Origin: Gemmatales bacterium
GTDB lineage: Bacteria > Planctomycetota > Planctomycetia > Gemmatales > HRBIN36
NCBI GenBank assembly: GCA_025060195.1
Contig: JANXCQ010000007.1
Location: forward strand, 98,647 to 144,162
Direction: 5' to 3'
Length of the DNA: 45,516 nucleotides
Positions 8,820-18,808 of the stretch are shown piece by piece. The notes beneath the pieces were generated by a model, which was not told the origin of the DNA, did not search any database, and saw only the letters and a program-made list of their open reading frames with translations. The stretch's first letter is position 1, and every line of letters starts with the position of its first letter. The translations under genes were made by a program, and so were the position numbers.

Positions 8820-10517
8820 TTATGCTGTCTGTTGCCAGTTCGGACGAGTGACGGCCCCCCGCGAAGCACTAGAAACCAGCGCTGCATACTTGGCAAACAC
8901 GCCATCGGTGTAGCGAGGCGGCGGAGGCCGCCATTCAGCCAAACGAGCTCGTAATTCCGACTCCGCAATTTCGAGCTGAAGTTGCCGATTGGGCACATCG
9001 AACACGATGAAATCCCCCTCCCGCACGGCAGCAATCGGTCCGCCTACGGCCGCCTCGGGAGCCACATGCCCAGCCATGAGACCGTGCGTAGCGCCGCTAA
9101 ATCGGCCATCCGTGAGGAGCGCGACGGTTTCGCCCAAACCCGCTCCGACAATGGCGCTAGTAACGCCCAACATTTCCCGCATACCCGGGCCGCCCTTTGG
9201 GCCTTCGTAGCGAATGACTACCACGTCCCCCGGCTGAATGCGGCCCGCAGTAACTGCGTGCATGGCATCCTCCTCACGGTCAAAAACACGGGCAGGTCCG
9301 CGATGATACATCCGTTCATGGCCTGCGATCTTGACCACACATCCTTCCGGCGCCAAGTTCCCTTTCAGAATTACCAGTCCTCCCGTGGGCTTCAGGGGGC
9401 GATCGCAAGTGTAAACCACGTCTTGCCCAGGCGTCTCCACCGCCAAGGCTGCCTCCTCAGCCAAGGTTTTCCCGGAAGGCGTCAGTTGCCGACCGTCTAA
9501 CTTGCCATGTTCGAGTAAGCGTTTGGCCACCAAGCGGGTACCCCCGGCTCGATCTAAATCGGTAGCGACGTACTTGCCTCCGGGTTTAAGGTCAGCGATG
9601 AGCGGGGTACGTCGGCTGATGACGTCGAAGTCATCCAGGGACAACGCAACGCCTGCCTCGTGAGCTAGCGCCAACAGATGCAGCACTGCATTTGTCGAAC
9701 CGCCTGTCGCAGCGACTCCGGCGATAGCATTTTCGAACGAGGCTCGGGTTAGGTAGTCGCGCGGCTTGAGGCCCCGCCGTAACATGTTCATGATTAATTG
9801 ACCGCACTCATAGGCTACCTGCCTCTTGCGTGGATCCAAAGCGGGCGGACTGGCCGAGCCCATCGGCGAAAGACCGAGCAGCTCGAGCGCCATGGCCATC
9901 GTATTAGCCGTGAACTGCCCTCCACACGCCCCCGCTCCCGGACAGGCGCAGTTCTCAATAGCGCGAAACTCCTCGGCCGTAATTTTGCCCCGGGCAAATG
10001 CCCCAACTGCTTCGAAAACGTCCTGAATCGTCAGCGAGCGTTCCTGCCAGCGTCCTGGTGCAATCGAGCCGCCATATAGCACAAATCCGGGCACATCGCA
10101 ACGCAGTAAGCCCATGGCCGCTCCAGGAATCGTCTTATCGCAACCAACGAGACACACCAATGCGTCAAAGTAATGGCCGCGTCCTACCAGTTCCACCGAG
10201 TCGGCGATGAGTTCGCGGCTGATCAGGCTAGCTTTCATCCCTTCCGTGCCCATGGTAATGCCGTCGCTGATGGCGATAGTGTTGAATTCCATGGGCGTGC
10301 CGCCGGCAGCGCGTATCCCTTCCTTCAAGGCTTGGGCTAGCTCGCGAAGATGATAATTGCACGGCATAGTTTCGACCCAGGTGTTAGCGATGCCGATGAG
10401 CGGCTTGGCCAAATCCTCATCCGTGAACCCAATGGCCTTCAGCATAGCCCGCGCGGGGGCACGCTCCGGGCCGTCGAGCAACACGCGACTGCGGTGACGC
10501 GGATCCCATGTACTCAT
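8820..10517 (-). CDS. ilvD: Dihydroxy-acid dehydratase IlvD
   Basis: An enzyme of 565 residues that dehydrates dihydroxy acids to 2-oxo acids, the step before transamination in valine, isoleucine, leucine and pantothenate synthesis. The three iron-sulfur cysteines are in place: Cys53 (TMPCNYH), Cys126 (GCDKTIPGA) and Cys198 ([13 protein letters not shown]). [14 protein letters not shown] is also conserved. Start [11 protein letters not shown] at 10517 has GGAGGT five bases upstream; the frame is open 25 codons further, but that part is unlike the family. It is followed six bases later by a Nudix gene. No other branched-chain gene is nearby, so the gene is isolated from its pathway here. Confidence 0.95.
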   Translation of the reverse strand: MSTWDPRHRSRVLLDGPERAPARAMLKAIGFTDEDLAKPLIGIANTWVETMPCNYHLRELAQALKEGIRAAGGTPMEFNTIAISDGITMGTEGMKASLISRELIADSVELVGRGHYFDALVCLVGCDKTIPGAAMGLLRCDVPGFVLYGGSIAPGRWQERSLTIQDVFEAVGAFARGKITAEEFRAIENCACPGAGACGGQFTANTMAMALELLGLSPMGSASPPALDPRKRQVAYECGQLIMNMLRRGLKPRDYLTRASFENAIAGVAATGGSTNAVLHLLALAHEAGVALSLDDFDVISRRTPLIADLKPGGKYVATDLDRAGGTRLVAKRLLEHGKLDGRQLTPSGKTLAEEAALAVETPGQDVVYTCDRPLKPTGGLVILKGNLAPEGCVVKIAGHERMYHRGPARVFDREEDAMHAVTAGRIQPGDVVVIRYEGPKGGPGMREMLGVTSAIVGAGLGETVALLTDGRFSGATHGLMAGHVAPEAAVGGPIAAVREGDFIVFDVPNRQLQLEIAESELRARLAEWRPPPPRYTDGVFAKYAALVSSASRGAVTRPNWQQTA

Positions 10518-10650
10518 CGCTGACCTCCGAGTAGCACAAAGCTGGCGTTTTGAGTCTCCGGTCGCAGCGTACGGCGCAATATAGCATGACACATCTTAGC
10601 GCCCGACCCTCAGAATATGACCTAAACTTTCCACGAACCAGGAGAGAACT

Positions 10651-11598
10651 ATGGGATTTTGGAAAAGCACGCGTCCGACAGGTGCTGTGCCCGCTTCCCC
10701 GATTTGGAAAGGGTATCTGTGCCGCCTCGAAGACCTACCGATGTTTCCCAGTTGGGCGGCGGAAGCGTTAGAAGTAGCGAACCGTCCTGATTGTTCGTTA
10801 CGCGATTTAGCCCGGGTTATCCAGCGCGACTTACTATTGAGCGCGGGCATCCTGAAGCTGGCCAATAGTTCGCTGTATTGCGTCGGACGGGAAGTAACGA
10901 GCATCGAGCAGGCAGTTATCCGCCTAGGTCTGGTACGTTGTCGTCATGCGATTGTCGCTGTGGGCATGCGCAGTTTGTGGCGGGAAACGGCCCGGCAGTT
11001 GTCGCCGCGCTGGGCACAGTTTCTGTGGCACCATGCGCTCTTTGTGGCCGCGATCGCCAGCAGACTAGCTCGGTGTCTGCATCTGCCGTTTCAAGGCGAA
11101 GAATTGGTCGCCGGTTTAGCCCATGACCTGGGTCGGTTGGTTTTGGCGTTACAGAACTGTCCCGCTCCACTCGCGCAGCAAAGCCACGCTTTCCTGGAAA
11201 GCCCGGACGTGCTTGCTCAGGAACGTGAACATCTCGGCGCCGACCATACCCAGATCGGCACCTGGTTTTTGCAAATCAATCGTCTGCCTGCTTTCCTGGC
11301 CGACGTGGCTGAGTTTCACCATCATCCAGAGCGTGCAGGCCAACGTCGGGACTTAGTCGCGTTGACCGCCGTCGCAGAAGACTTAGCGAATCTATGGTAC
11401 GCTGCTCTTCACAGCTCTGCATATGAACTACGTATGAGCACCAACGACTGGCTACGCAACCATTTTGGATGCACTCTGAATGGTAGCAGGGAAATTCCTC
11501 CTAGTCCAGAGATCCAAGCTGGGCCGTATCGCGGCTTACACCCGGTGCAAGTTATCTTACAAGAGGCCGCACGCGAAGTCCAACAAAACGCCTGGTAG
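10651..11598 (+). CDS. HDOD domain protein
   Basis: A protein of 315 residues. From about residue 25 to 230 it follows the HDOD pattern: LEDLPMFPSWAAEALEVA, then LLLSAGILKLANSSLY, SIEQAVIRLGLVRCRHAIV and LVAGLAHDLGRLVLAL. The domain is a helical relative of HD hydrolases that usually acts as a scaffold in signalling or regulation rather than as an enzyme. Here the HD-like pair survives as His-Asp in AHDLG. No receiver, GGDEF or EAL domain is attached, and the last 70 residues are of unknown type. AGGAGAG precedes the ATG. It is divergent from ilvD and is followed by an empty stretch. Confidence 0.82.
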   Translation: MGFWKSTRPTGAVPASPIWKGYLCRLEDLPMFPSWAAEALEVANRPDCSLRDLARVIQRDLLLSAGILKLANSSLYCVGREVTSIEQAVIRLGLVRCRHAIVAVGMRSLWRETARQLSPRWAQFLWHHALFVAAIASRLARCLHLPFQGEELVAGLAHDLGRLVLALQNCPAPLAQQSHAFLESPDVLAQEREHLGADHTQIGTWFLQINRLPAFLADVAEFHHHPERAGQRRDLVALTAVAEDLANLWYAALHSSAYELRMSTNDWLRNHFGCTLNGSREIPPSPEIQAGPYRGLHPVQVILQEAAREVQQNAW

Positions 11599-12155
11599 CC
11601 GTATTCAGCTTTTCGCATATCATGACTCAGGACAACTAAGCGACTTATGCTCCTAGACCGCGTAAGTCATAAGGGCGTGAAATTATTTTTGGCCTAGCTG
11701 TGGATTATCTGACGGTAATCAATGGTACTAACATCTTAGTCCTGATTAGTCGCCTGGCTTCACAAACGGGTAATAGCATCTTAGGCCGATACATATATAT
11801 GTGGGAAAGCGTAACTTAGCAAAATCTAGTGCAAGCTATTTGGAACACCAAGCCCTGAGCTCGGTTCGAGCAACATAACTAACCTAAATTCAATGCAGGG
11901 CAATGCGACCCAGAGCTGTTGGATCAAGTGCTATCCCTGGGGCACTTCGAGAGCTATATGCGGGTTATTCCATACGCCTCATCCGCGGCACGGCTCGGTA
12001 ATAAGCGGCGATTTAGAAACGTTTAGAACTGGGAATAAGGTTGTCGCGGCTTCTTGCGAAGGGTAAATGCACATCCCATTAGTATCTGTTTATGGCTTAT
12101 GCATTTCTCTAGGGTCTCTCCTAACAGCTAAGAGGGTATCGGGCTCGATGGAGTT
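11599..12155. other. 557-base stretch without a recognisable gene
   Basis: It lies downstream of the HDOD gene and of the hflX stop. Stops are frequent in all frames and the base composition is more AT-rich than in the neighbouring genes. The only structure I can point to is a 12-base palindrome acatatatatgt at 11791-11802. No tRNA, hairpin terminator with a T-run, or family match was recognised. It may be a decayed gene. Confidence 0.5.
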
Positions 12156-13529
12156 CTAAGAAAGCGCATGGAAGGTCTCTGAAGCTGGCAGGCGAACTGT
12201 GGCGTGAGAGTGGGTCAACCGGTCTAATAGCGTGGGAGGTAAGCGGCAACGCACACGCATGCGGCCATCCTCGACAGCTTGATGGACGATTTCTCCATGA
12301 GCTGCGAGCCAAGCCAGCAAGGCCCCGTCAGCGATGTCGCATTCGATCTCGGCTTCGATGTGATTGCGCAGGAATGTGGCCCGCACGGCTTCCGCCAGCC
12401 GGTCGAGCCCCTCGCCGGTACGGGCACTGACGGGAACTGCGGCGGGCCAACGCTGTAGCCACCAAGCCAATTCCCCACGATCGCGAAGTCTATCAATTTT
12501 GTTCAACACGAGCAATATGGGCTTATGCCGACAATCGAGCTCCTCAAGAACCTTTTGTACGGCACTGACGTGCACTTCCGCGAGCGGGTTGCTCGCATCC
12601 ACGACATGCAATAGCAAACGTGCCTGCCGGGCTTCTTCCAGGGTTGCCTTAAAGGATGCCACTAAGTGGTGGGGCAAGTCGCGGATGAATCCCACGGTGT
12701 CGCTGAGCAGCACACGTCCCAGGCCCGCGATGTGCCAGCACCGGGTACGCGTATCGAGCGTGGAAAAGAGGCGGTCTTCCACGTGCACGCCCGCGCCGGT
12801 CAGGGCATTCATAAGCGTGCTCTTCCCGGCGTTGGTGTATCCCACTAGGGACACAGTGTATTCATGGCTCCGCGCTGCCACCATCCGTTGTTTACGAGCT
12901 TCCACTTCCTGAAGGCGTCGTCTGAGGTCACGAATCCGTTGAGCCACGAGCCGACGGTCCTCTTCCAGTTGGGTTTCCCCTGGACCGCGCAGTCCAATGC
13001 CGCCACGGATACGCGACAAATGCTTCCACATGTTTTTCAAGCGGGGCAAACTGTATTCCAACTGGGCTAATTCCACCTGCAACTGTGCTTCCAAGGTACG
13101 AGCCCGCGTAGCAAAGATATCGAGGATCAATTCAGTGCGGTCGAGCACCTTGACCTGGATGGCTTGCTCTAGGTTTCTGGTCTGGGCTGGGGTCAAGTCG
13201 TTGTCGAAGATTACTACATCGGCATCCAGGTCTCGACACATTTCCGCTAAGTGAGCGACTTTACCTCGGCCAATATACGTGGCGGGTTCAATCCGCTGGC
13301 GCCGCTGGAGCAACCGCCCCACTACCACTGCTCCCGCACTCTCGGCTAAACCTTGTAACTCTTCTAACGGGTCCTCCCCTACCCAAGGGCGTTCCGGCAA
13401 GCTCACGCTAACTAGAATGGCGCGTTCGTGCTGGACCGTCAGCTCCTCACGTGGCGAAATGGCACTCACTTCTCGTCGCGGTAACCTCACTTTCTTCACG
13501 ATACGCTGACGCGCCCCTTCCCCAAGCAC
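12156..13529 (-). CDS. hflX: GTPase HflX
   Basis: A protein of 457 residues. The N-terminal HflX domain includes RRQRIEPATYIGRGKVAHLA and VIFDNDLTPAQTRNLEQ. A coiled linker with GIGLRGPGETQLEEDRR leads into the G domain: G1 GYTNAGKS (230-237), G3 DTVGF (277-281), G4 LNKID and G5 VSARTGEG. HflX splits stalled or hibernating ribosomes in stress. The start is a GTG at 13529 with no good ribosome site, so the first 25 residues are uncertain. The C-terminal tail after the G domain is a short domain typical of longer HflX forms. It is upstream of nothing obviously related and shares the strand with dtd. Confidence 0.93.
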   Translation of the reverse strand: MLGEGARQRIVKKVRLPRREVSAISPREELTVQHERAILVSVSLPERPWVGEDPLEELQGLAESAGAVVVGRLLQRRQRIEPATYIGRGKVAHLAEMCRDLDADVVIFDNDLTPAQTRNLEQAIQVKVLDRTELILDIFATRARTLEAQLQVELAQLEYSLPRLKNMWKHLSRIRGGIGLRGPGETQLEEDRRLVAQRIRDLRRRLQEVEARKQRMVAARSHEYTVSLVGYTNAGKSTLMNALTGAGVHVEDRLFSTLDTRTRCWHIAGLGRVLLSDTVGFIRDLPHHLVASFKATLEEARQARLLLHVVDASNPLAEVHVSAVQKVLEELDCRHKPILLVLNKIDRLRDRGELAWWLQRWPAAVPVSARTGEGLDRLAEAVRATFLRNHIEAEIECDIADGALLAWLAAHGEIVHQAVEDGRMRVRCRLPPTLLDRLTHSHATVRLPASETFHALS

Positions 13530-13728
13530 CCTGATCGTATCGAATTGCTCACTACTGAAGTATCGGCCTGCCCCTAAGCCAGGATTGCATCATATTCCTC
13601 TAGTAAGGCCCCTGTGAGCCTAAGGTGGCCTTTACCTAAAAATATTTTAGCTCTGAGCAAGCTAAGGGACAACTTAACGGGAGCGTGGTCGAAATCGCCT
13701 TGTTTATGTCGGCTCAGGCTGTGAGAGA

Positions 13729-14187
13729 TTACGCGGAGGAATATAACTCCGCGGTATCCAGGATGATGGTCACAGGTCCGCTGTTGATCAACTCTACTTC
13801 CATCTCAGCCCCGAATTCTCCCGTGGCAACAGGGACACCCAAGGCCTTGGCAGAGGCGACAAATCGTTCGTAGAGGCGTCTCGCATATTCAGGAGGCGCG
13901 GCCTGAGTGAAACTCGGGCGTCTGCCTTTTCGGCAATCCGCATATAAGGTGAATTGGCTCACTACCAGCAGCGCGCCTTGAATTTGGAGCAAATCTAAGT
14001 TCATTTTGCCGGTGTCGTCATCGTGAATACGCAAAGAGACAATCTTTTCCGCTAGGCGGTCGGCCACTGTTTCGGTGTCCTGGGGACTAACTCCTAATAA
14101 AACCACTAATCCTCGACCGATAGCGCCGACCACGCGACCTTGCACACGCACTTCAGCCCGACTCACCCGTTGAATCACCGCCCGCAT
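13729..14187 (-). CDS. dtd: D-aminoacyl-tRNA deacylase Dtd
   Basis: A protein of 152 residues of normal family length. It starts [15 protein letters not shown] and carries both active-site signatures: SQFTLYAD with the catalytic-region serine, and NSGPVTI, the Gly-Pro loop that excludes L-amino acids. The enzyme removes D-amino acids (and glycine from tRNA-Ala) from mischarged tRNA in the cytoplasm. It lies 200 bases upstream of hflX on the same strand; both deal with translation quality, but I see no firm evidence of one transcript. The start ATG at 14187 fits all family members. Confidence 0.95.
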   Translation of the reverse strand: MRAVIQRVSRAEVRVQGRVVGAIGRGLVVLLGVSPQDTETVADRLAEKIVSLRIHDDDTGKMNLDLLQIQGALLVVSQFTLYADCRKGRRPSFTQAAPPEYARRLYERFVASAKALGVPVATGEFGAEMEVELINSGPVTIILDTAELYSSA

Positions 14188-14398
14188 CTTAGCGATACCT
14201 AGGATTCCCTATGTCTTCTTGCGGGATGGCCGATAACAAGTGATCTTATTTCCACCCTGTAAGCAAATGAATAGATTAGTGTATGATATGCTAGCCTGCA
14301 TATGAGAGGACATTACTTAAGTTGCCGCCTGGATAATTACGGTAATTCAGCCAACCTGAGATTGAGGATGATATAGTCGTGCTCTCATAGAAATGTTC

Positions 14399-15988
14399 TC
14401 AGCCCGCATAAACGCGATAATCAAGGGTGGGAAAAATATTATGGCGTGCTTCCAGTTGAGCTAGCCAGGCTTCGTCAATCGTATTGTGCAAGACCTGGTG
14501 GTAGAGCGCATTGAAGTTGACGATATGAGTGCGCGTCCGCTCGCGGGCGTATTGCACCATAGTACCTGTCTTCATGATGAAGGCCCAATCGCTGGACTGG
14601 GCCAGCAAAAGTTCGCGTGCCATTTGATTCAGCGCTCGTTGGAGCAGGCCTGGAGCGTGAGGATGCCGTTTCGCTAATTCTACCATACGGTCAGCCATGA
14701 GATGGATGTGCGGATAGATCCAATCATTCGAGCCATCCAGCCAGACTTCGCAGTAGCCTTTATAGCCCCAACTGGACAAGGAGGGTTGGCACACTTGCAG
14801 GCGTGGTTGCATTTCTAAATATTCGGGCACGGTGATGGTCTTGATCGTCTGTTGATCGTAACAGATTTTGCGGAGCAAAAAATTCAGCCATTCGGGACCT
14901 TCGAACCACCAATGCCCGAAAAGTTCGGCATCATAGGGGGCAACGACTAACGGCGGTTTGCCGCCCATGATGCTATATAACCACTCGACTTGTTTTTCGC
15001 GATTGAACATGAAATTACCCGCATGTTCGGCCGCTTTTTCAAGGGCAGCTTCGCGAACATAAGGAAGCTTATGATCCGTAGGTCCCGTGATCTTATAGTA
15101 CTTGATGCCCAGATTGTGCCGCACACCGATACTATGCAAATGCGGCCGAATATAGTCGTAATCTAAGTCGTAGCCTACGTCGCGGTAGAATTCGCGGTAA
15201 TTGTAATCGCCAGGATAGCCTTCAATGGCGCTCCACACCTGCTTAGAAGATTCCGTATCCCGCCCCAGGGCCGCGACACTTGTACCAGGACACAAGATAG
15301 GAGCATAGACGCCATAGCGGGGACGCGGATCAGCAAAGAGCACGCCATGGGTATCGAGGAAAAAGTAACGGATGCCAGCTTGTTCTAAATAACGCTCCAG
15401 ACCAGGGGCATAACCGCATTCCGGCAGCCAGATGCCGCGGGGGCGTTTGCCGAAGTGACGCTCAAACTCACGGCAGCCGATTTCAATTTGTGCCCGCACG
15501 GCGTCCCAATTGACCGTCATAAGCGGCAGGAAGCCATGCGTGGCGGCCACTGTGATGAGTTCCAACTTACCCGTCTCCGCGAATCGGCGAAATCCCTGCA
15601 ATAAGTTGTTGCCGTACTTAGCCGAGAACACTTCTCGACAATGTTCAAAGCGTTCGAGATACATGCGGGCCAAGACATGAAACTCCGGCTGCCAACGGGT
15701 GCGCTCGATTTCCTTCCGGGCCAGGGCGATGAGGTTGTCGAGATGGCGCAGATAACGGTACTGGAGCAAGGGGTCGGTGAGCATAGCGGCCAGCGTCGGC
15801 GAGATCGACAGGGTCAGACGCCAGTCCACGCCGGCTCGCTCTAGCCCTTCCATCAGGTCTAAAAGTGGGATATATGTCTCCGTGATCGCCTCGTAGAGCC
15901 AGTCTTCTTCGAGGCAATCGTCATATTCGGGATGACGGACGAAAGGTAAATGAGCGTGCAAAACCAGACACAGGTATCCCAAGGGCAT
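14399..15988 (-). CDS. GH57 family 1,4-alpha-glucan branching enzyme-like protein
   Basis: A protein of 529 residues counted from MPLGYLCLVLHAHLPFVRHP. GH57 motifs are HAHLPF, the nucleophile Glu190 in GIWLPECGY and the acid Asp353 in APYDAELFGHWWFEGP. The overall length and C-terminal helical part match bacterial/archaeal GH57 branching enzymes, which introduce alpha-1,6 branches into glycogen; the protein is cytoplasmic, with no signal peptide. The frame opens 14 codons earlier (ATG at 16030, with AGGAGG only 2 bases before it). The inner start is preferred because it matches the family N-terminus and has GGAG 11 bases upstream. No glycogen synthase or phosphorylase gene is nearby. A possible start of the plus-strand gene at 15950 would overlap it. 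Confidence 0.88.
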   Translation of the reverse strand: MPLGYLCLVLHAHLPFVRHPEYDDCLEEDWLYEAITETYIPLLDLMEGLERAGVDWRLTLSISPTLAAMLTDPLLQYRYLRHLDNLIALARKEIERTRWQPEFHVLARMYLERFEHCREVFSAKYGNNLLQGFRRFAETGKLELITVAATHGFLPLMTVNWDAVRAQIEIGCREFERHFGKRPRGIWLPECGYAPGLERYLEQAGIRYFFLDTHGVLFADPRPRYGVYAPILCPGTSVAALGRDTESSKQVWSAIEGYPGDYNYREFYRDVGYDLDYDYIRPHLHSIGVRHNLGIKYYKITGPTDHKLPYVREAALEKAAEHAGNFMFNREKQVEWLYSIMGGKPPLVVAPYDAELFGHWWFEGPEWLNFLLRKICYDQQTIKTITVPEYLEMQPRLQVCQPSLSSWGYKGYCEVWLDGSNDWIYPHIHLMADRMVELAKRHPHAPGLLQRALNQMARELLLAQSSDWAFIMKTGTMVQYARERTRTHIVNFNALYHQVLHNTIDEAWLAQLEARHNIFPTLDYRVYAG

Positions 15989-16084
15989 AATTTTGCTTCT
16001 CCGCAAGTCGTCGGCGTAGGCCTGATTCATGTCCTCCTGAAGAGGCGTGAATCCAATTTAGCAGATCACCTCGGCAATGGCGAG

Positions 16085-16570
16085 TTGGTTTGGACCCGTC
16101 GGCTCTTAGGCTGGTTGGCTCCGACGTGTTGGCTCCTGGCTTGCTTGGTCGCAGTTTCGGCGCCAACGAAAGAGGCCTTGGTCAAACGGGACTTGGCAGA
16201 ATTACAAGGGGAATGGCGTGCGGTGGCGGGAGAGCGAGACGGACAACTGCGGCCCAAAGCGTTTCTCGAAGCCTTGCAGGTCTGTGTCAAAGACGACGTC
16301 ATGACTATGACTCTGGGCAAACGGCAGCAGCGGCTCCGTTTGGTGCTGAATCCAAGCGTGCGTCCCAAAACGGTTGACTTGGTGCATCTCGAGGGACGCG
16401 AGAAGGACGAGGTCTGGTCAGGAATTTATGTGCTCGAGGGCCCACGGTGGAAACTGTGCATGGCCCCACCCGGACAGGAGCGACCGAAGGACTTCTTTAC
16501 CCGTCCGGGGTTAGGCTGGGAATTACTTATTTTGGAGCGGAAAAGTGCGTTACCAGCGAGCGACAAATAG
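16085..16570 (+). CDS. TIGR03067 domain protein, secreted
   Basis: This is a planctomycete family of unknown function. The repeat-like core begins DLAELQGEWRAVAGERDGQ, the standard TIGR03067 opening, and runs through VYLEG-type strands (SGIYVLEGPRWKLCMAPPG) to GWELLILERK. A hydrophobic stretch (LLGWLAPTCWLLACLVAVSA) just before it looks like a signal peptide, so export is likely. The start is uncertain. The same frame opens at an ATG at 15950, inside the divergent GH57 gene, but the TTG at 16085 puts the signal peptide at the N-terminus and is preferred; it lacks a strong ribosome site. Confidence 0.75.
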   Translation: MVWTRRLLGWLAPTCWLLACLVAVSAPTKEALVKRDLAELQGEWRAVAGERDGQLRPKAFLEALQVCVKDDVMTMTLGKRQQRLRLVLNPSVRPKTVDLVHLEGREKDEVWSGIYVLEGPRWKLCMAPPGQERPKDFFTRPGLGWELLILERKSALPASDK

Positions 16571-16633
16571 TCAAGGAATCCAATTCTAGTGCTGACGAGT
16601 ATGTAGGAGCGTGGGACGCGCAATGGGGACGGG

Positions 16634-17284
16634 TTATAGGTAGTCGCACGGTTCGAGAGATAGGTGCAGCTGGCCGAGGCGGATTTTCCAGAAGGCAGGC
16701 AGGAAGACGCCCTGTTCCGTTTTGCTCGGAGGGAAATATTCCTGGCCGAGCCACAGGGGAGCTGAGCATTGTAAGAGCCAGCCTGCGGAGGTTGGAAACA
16801 GCCAGGCTTCGGGGAGAGACTCACTCTGCAAGTGCGCCTGGGGATCGGGGCCAAGAAGTAAGGCCTGGCTGACGACCAAGGCCGCTCGCACATGGGTCGC
16901 CAGCCGTAAGGGCCAGCGCCACGTCAAACGAGCTGTCAGCGAGTTAGGATATGGTAGGGTCAATGTGAGGTGCGCCGCTGCTTGACCGAGGTCGGTAAGT
17001 AAAACGAGTTCGTGGCCCGAGTCCCAAAGACCGCCCGTACTTTCGCGACCACGGTAACGACAACGCCCCACTGCTTGCCAGACATAACTTTCACGGTCGC
17101 GTTCCACCCAGACATGAATCGGTCGTAAGGGCGCCAGAAAAGGAATGTCGGCTTGCTGGCTCGAGGTTGATTCTGCTTCGCGGGCCAACGCGCGGCTGCC
17201 GATACTGATGCGCGGTGCCAAGCATACTAAGTAGCCGCCTAATGTGTCGATCCACAAGATAGCGCGGGCAGGCTGGTCAGTCAT
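16634..17284 (-). CDS. FHA-like domain protein (degenerate)
   Basis: A protein of 216 residues. The beginning ILWIDTLGGYLVCLAPRISI and the order of beta-strands that follows (DIPFLAPLRPIHVWVERD, then YVWQAVGRCRYRG, then HELVLLTDLGQA) resemble planctomycete FHA-like proteins, where a ligand-binding beta-sandwich carries an Arg and Ser pair for phosphothreonine. Here the Ser-Arg and Ser-x-x-His motifs are mostly replaced (SIGSRAL is the nearest), so phosphopeptide binding is doubtful. The second half, including ALLLGPDPQAHLQ, looks like a second copy of the same fold. The assignment rests on pattern memory; it could be an unrelated beta protein. Confidence 0.55.
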   Translation of the reverse strand: MTDQPARAILWIDTLGGYLVCLAPRISIGSRALAREAESTSSQQADIPFLAPLRPIHVWVERDRESYVWQAVGRCRYRGRESTGGLWDSGHELVLLTDLGQAAAHLTLTLPYPNSLTARLTWRWPLRLATHVRAALVVSQALLLGPDPQAHLQSESLPEAWLFPTSAGWLLQCSAPLWLGQEYFPPSKTEQGVFLPAFWKIRLGQLHLSLEPCDYL

Positions 17285-17352
17285 AGCGGCAAGGCATGGG
17301 CCAGCGTAGATCAGCGAGCTTCAGCCGGCAGAATAGGACAAGGGCTTCGATC

Positions 17353-17367
17353 CGGCAAACTTTGCCG
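17353..17367. promoter_or_regulatory. 15-base palindrome between divergent genes
   Basis: The perfect inverted repeat cggcaaa-c-tttgccg (7+1+7) lies in the 268-base divergent gap between the FHA-like gene and the BBP7 gene. Size and symmetry are those of a dimeric regulator site, for either promoter. No T-run follows, so a terminator is unlikely. Confidence 0.35.
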
Positions 17368-17552
17368 AGGAAACCAACCTTAGAGGTATGCGAGGCACGG
17401 ATGAGCGGCAACTGAGGCGATGCGCGCGCAGAGCCGCAGGAAATTTGCCGATTCTGTTGGGAGAAATACCAGCCTGGGAAAGCCCGCAGCAACCGCGAGG
17501 ATCAAGCAGCTTTCGCGCGGAATGCGACGCACGGGAAAGCAAGGAGGCCAAC

Positions 17553-18749
17553 ATGTGGGGCAAGGTGGCAGGGTTCCTTGGGGTCGGCGTGCTGGTGCTT
17601 AGCACTGGCCAACCCGGGCACGCCGAGTGGCATATTTGGCCTTTTTCGCGACACCACGTTTCAGACACGCAAGAAGCCGTCCAGGTAACCGAGGATCCAG
17701 GGTGGCATCCCTCGAAGTTACACGATTGTTCCGAGGGCAAGTGTCGGCATTCCTGGTTCCGCGATTGTACGGAAAGCGGCTGCGGAGGCGATTTCGGCTG
17801 GTATGCCGTGGGCGACTTTATTTATCTGCGGCGTGAGCGGCCCAGCGAGACCTTTCTCGCTCGCGAAGTGGACCTGACCGTTTTGCCCGTGCGCCAATTA
17901 CGCGATCTGACTACTGACAGCGACCGTTTCAATTACGAACCCGGCTTTCACGTGTTGATGGGCCTACCGCTCAATCCGGAATGGTCTTTTGAAGCGAGTT
18001 TCTTTGGCATTTGGGACTGGGAGCAGGAAGCGACCCTGGTGAACCGCAATCCGCCCTTGTTTGGAATGGATTCGCCGTACTTGACCATTAACGGCGGCGC
18101 CGTGGACGCTGTCAGTTATAACTACGAAACCGAGTTACGCAACTTTGAAGCGAACTTTCGCAATTTTCGACCCTTTGGGCCGTTCAGCACCGTATCCTGG
18201 TTTGTTGGGGCTCGTTACATCTGGCTCACCGATGAAATCAACGTCTTCGGGACGGAAAATCTATTCCTGACCGCGGAGCGTACCCAGGCTGATGTGGATA
18301 ACCATCTCATTGGCGGTCATGTCGGCGCCAGTGTCGCTATCTCCCCCTTTTATTTCCTGAGCCTGGGCTTATACTCGAAAGTGGGTGTCTACGGCAACAT
18401 TATCCGTAGCCGCGTGAATAACTTCCTACGGGATCCGGCTTCGTTCCCCACGGAAACGTTACGTATGTTCATCAGTCGGGACGACGGTTCGACTGGCGTC
18501 ACGCTGGAAGCAGGCGCTAAGGTAGCCTGGCGTATCACGAACAACATTTCCATTCGCGGTGGCTATAGCGTTCTGTTCCTGGACGGTCTGGCTTTGGCCC
18601 CTGACCAGCTCAGTGTCAACCGCCAAGTCTTCGCTACGACCGTCTTGTTAGACCGCACTAACGTGTATGGCCGACAACCAGGACGCACCGATGAAACAGG
18701 CAGCATGTTAGTCCACGGCTTCTCGGTCGGTCTGGAAATCGATTGGTAA
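17553..18749 (+). CDS. BBP7 family outer-membrane beta-barrel protein
   Basis: A protein of 398 residues counted from MWGKVAGFLGVGVLVLS, with a signal peptide ending near GHA (residue 25). AAGGAGG lies five bases before this ATG. The frame is open 55 codons further upstream, but there the composition is not protein-like. A cysteine-rich linker (DCSEGKCRHSWFRDCTESGC) is followed by alternating strands with many aromatic girdle residues and FHVLMGLPLNPEWSFEASFF. The protein ends in VHGFSVGLEIDW, a typical barrel end with terminal aromatic Trp. BBP7 proteins are planctomycete outer-membrane porin-like barrels of unknown ligand. A long 5' leader follows the palindrome at 17353. Confidence 0.78.
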   Translation: MWGKVAGFLGVGVLVLSTGQPGHAEWHIWPFSRHHVSDTQEAVQVTEDPGWHPSKLHDCSEGKCRHSWFRDCTESGCGGDFGWYAVGDFIYLRRERPSETFLAREVDLTVLPVRQLRDLTTDSDRFNYEPGFHVLMGLPLNPEWSFEASFFGIWDWEQEATLVNRNPPLFGMDSPYLTINGGAVDAVSYNYETELRNFEANFRNFRPFGPFSTVSWFVGARYIWLTDEINVFGTENLFLTAERTQADVDNHLIGGHVGASVAISPFYFLSLGLYSKVGVYGNIIRSRVNNFLRDPASFPTETLRMFISRDDGSTGVTLEAGAKVAWRITNNISIRGGYSVLFLDGLALAPDQLSVNRQVFATTVLLDRTNVYGRQPGRTDETGSMLVHGFSVGLEIDW

Positions 18750-18770
18750 CGCAGTGGGATTGGTACTGCG
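18750..18770 (+). terminator. Hairpin directly after the BBP7 stop codon
   Basis: A perfect 6-base stem (cgcagt / actgcg) with a 9-base loop begins at the base after TAA. No clear T-run follows, so termination efficiency is doubtful. It could instead protect the message 3' end. Confidence 0.35.
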
Positions 18771-18808
18771 GTGGGGCGGAAGCATCCCGAACCTGTAGCG
18801 CCCTGCTT

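Noticed and set aside
17320..17552. Possible riboswitch (SAM-like or cyclic-di-GMP-like phrases) in the BBP7 leader
   Set aside because: Only short look-alike phrases occur; the conserved core and pairing could not be laid out.
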